This document shows, one piece after another, positions 62,669 to 64,000 of a DNA stretch of 64,000 bases. Numbering within the stretch: position 1 is the first letter of the stretch; each line of letters opens with the position of its first letter. This stretch comes from Tridacna crocea (lineage: Eukaryota > Mollusca > Bivalvia > Cardiida > Cardiidae): the NCBI GenBank assembly GCA_943736015.1, contig OX031071.1:40488619-40552618 (forward strand), read 5' to 3'. A program made the translations under genes and the position numbers. Below the pieces are notes generated by a model. The model did not search any database and had not been told where the DNA came from. It saw only the letters and a program-made list of their open reading frames with translations.

Positions 62669-63491
62669 CACAGGAATTTGACATTCTATAACCAAAATAA
62701 ATGATGAAACATGAAAAAAAAAAAATCTCCCCTATATAATATAAACACAAGGAATGCAACGTCTCGATTGCTGGCGCTAGCACCTGACAGCCTTTCCCAA
62801 CCAAAATCACCCACGAAACAAACATTGATCATAATCTCATTTAGCCTAGCGATAGACAAGACAATAATGTACCAGCGACATCCGGCGATACCTCAGTAGA
62901 CACCTTTCAACCAGAGATATCCGTCATGATTTACAGCTCTATCAGGACATTTTGATTCATCCAGGTAGCCATTCGCTGACGTCACAAGAAGTGCAAGGAA
63001 GCGTATTTTCGTGTTACTTAATACTATTATTTTTTTCGTTTTTAAGATATTAATGGACATCAAATGATACTAAAGATTCTAGAAAAATCTTTAGTATCAT
63101 GTGTTGTCCATAAGTATCTTAAAAACGAAAAAAATAATAGTAATAAATAATACGAAAATACGCTACCTGCTACTTTCTGTGACGTCAGCGAATGGCTACC
63201 CGGATAAATAAAAATGTCCTGATAGAGCTGTAAAACATGACGGATATCTCTGGTTGAAAGGTGTCTACTGAGATATCGCTGGATGTCGCAGGTACATTAT
63301 TGTCGTCTATCGCTAGGCTAAATGAGATTATGATCAGTGTTTGTTTCATGGGTGATTTTGGTTGGGAAAAGCTTGTCGGGTGCTAGCGCCAGCAATCGAG
63401 ACATTGCATTCCTTGTGTTTATATTATATAGGGTAGATTTTTTTTTCATGTTTTATCACTTATTTTGGTTATAGAATGTCGAATTCCTGTG
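62669..63491. repeat. 823-bp foldback with about 405-bp arms and a 7-nt loop
   Basis: Outer ends 'cacaggaatttgacattcta' / 'tagaatgtcgaattcctgtg', loop at 63079-63085 ('ctagaaa'). Arms differ by a scatter of substitutions and small indels, and each carries a TGACGTCA. Confidence 0.92.
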
Positions 63492-63629
63492 GATTTACAG
63501 CTCTTCAAATAAAAAGCTAGTGGGAAAACTGACAAGAGAGAGCGTTTTGCTACCATTGTATTCAACTCTTACTATCAGGAAGTGAAGATTTCTTCAGTTT
63601 AATAGTACTCCTTTTTAGCTTACCTTAGC

Positions 63630-64000
63630 ACAAAGTGTTAAAGGTGAGCTATTGTGATCGCCCAATGTCCGGCGTTTGGCGTAAATCAACAATTTCTTTA
63701 AACATCTTCTCCTCCTTAACCACTAGGCCAATCTTCATGAAACTTGGCAGGAATGTTCCTTGGGTGAAGCTCTACCAAAATTGTTAAAAGAATTTAATTC
63801 CACCCATAACTCTGGTTGCCATGGCAACAAAACGAAAAAAAAACGAAATCTTTGAAAATCTTCTCCTCTGAAACTAGAAAGGGTAGAGCTTTGATATTTG
63901 GTGTGTAGTATCTCCCAATGGACCTCTACCAACTTTGTTCAAATTATGCCCCTAGGGTCAAAACTGGCCCCGCCCCGGGGGATAACGCATTTTAGCGCAT
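63630..64000. repeat. Dispersed element of the 'gtgagctattgtgatcgccc' type, cut by the window edge
   Basis: Contains 'caatcttcatgaaacttggc', 'ggttgccatggcaac' and 'ccccgccccgggggataac', a combination I recognise as common in bivalve genomic DNA. No coding frame. Confidence 0.55.

Overview
This window is eukaryotic nuclear DNA. It is AT-rich, its genes are split by GT-AG introns, and most of it is repeats. The repeat mix points to a bivalve mollusc: palindromic MITEs with GC-rich hairpin cores, tRNA-headed SINEs, arrays carrying the 'caataactct' motif, and the element at the right-hand end. A heterodont of the Dreissena/Mya type is my best guess, at low confidence because I could not run a database comparison.

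I can support three protein-coding genes. (1) A seven-exon, minus-strand monocarboxylate-transporter-like gene (SLC16 / major facilitator superfamily) spans 8755-20834. Its exon lengths sum to 1395 nt and give 464 residues in one frame. A homologous 191-bp exon at 21-211, same strand, belongs to a tandem paralogue whose remaining exons lie off the left edge. (2) An apparently single-coding-exon class A GPCR of 418 residues lies on the plus strand at 43109-44365. (3) A three-exon, minus-strand FkbM/METTL24-like methyltransferase of 331 residues, with an N-terminal signal anchor, spans 50116-55644. A short possible first coding exon on the plus strand at 62185-62202 may start a gene that continues off the right edge. 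Coding fossils are a THAP zinc-finger pseudogene (32217-32468) and the RNase H end of a 5'-truncated non-LTR retrotransposon (40092-41575, with a 13-bp target duplication).

The rest is layered mobile DNA. I use these working names. M1: about 228-bp TTAA-flanked palindromic MITE with a 'gaaaacattgtggg' hairpin, about 30 copies. M2: TTAA-flanked 'atcggacagtgtagat' palindrome. Q7: about 550-600 bp, TTAA-flanked, ends AAGGTGG. Q8: about 370 bp, TTAA-flanked, ends AAGGTAAGACC. Q4: GC-cored double-hairpin element. CF: about 480-bp foldback carrying TGACGTCA sites. There are also several large unique foldbacks, at least six SINE types, and minisatellites. Many insertions are nested, so the order of arrival can be read directly.

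Layout: 1-7100, paralogue exon, foldback dimers and a 150-bp tandem array; 7440-8362, SINE, Q4 and CF; 8755-20834, the transporter, whose introns are full of MITEs and foldbacks, some within about 10-40 bp of splice sites; 21000-42980, a gene-poor repeat field; 43109-44365, GPCR; 44485-49755, SINEs and minisatellites; 50116-55644, the methyltransferase with a 1.8-kb GT/GGT-rich intronic tract; 55679-64000, MITE clusters, SINEs and an 823-bp near-perfect foldback. The three genes look unrelated in function and I see no operon or cluster logic linking them.
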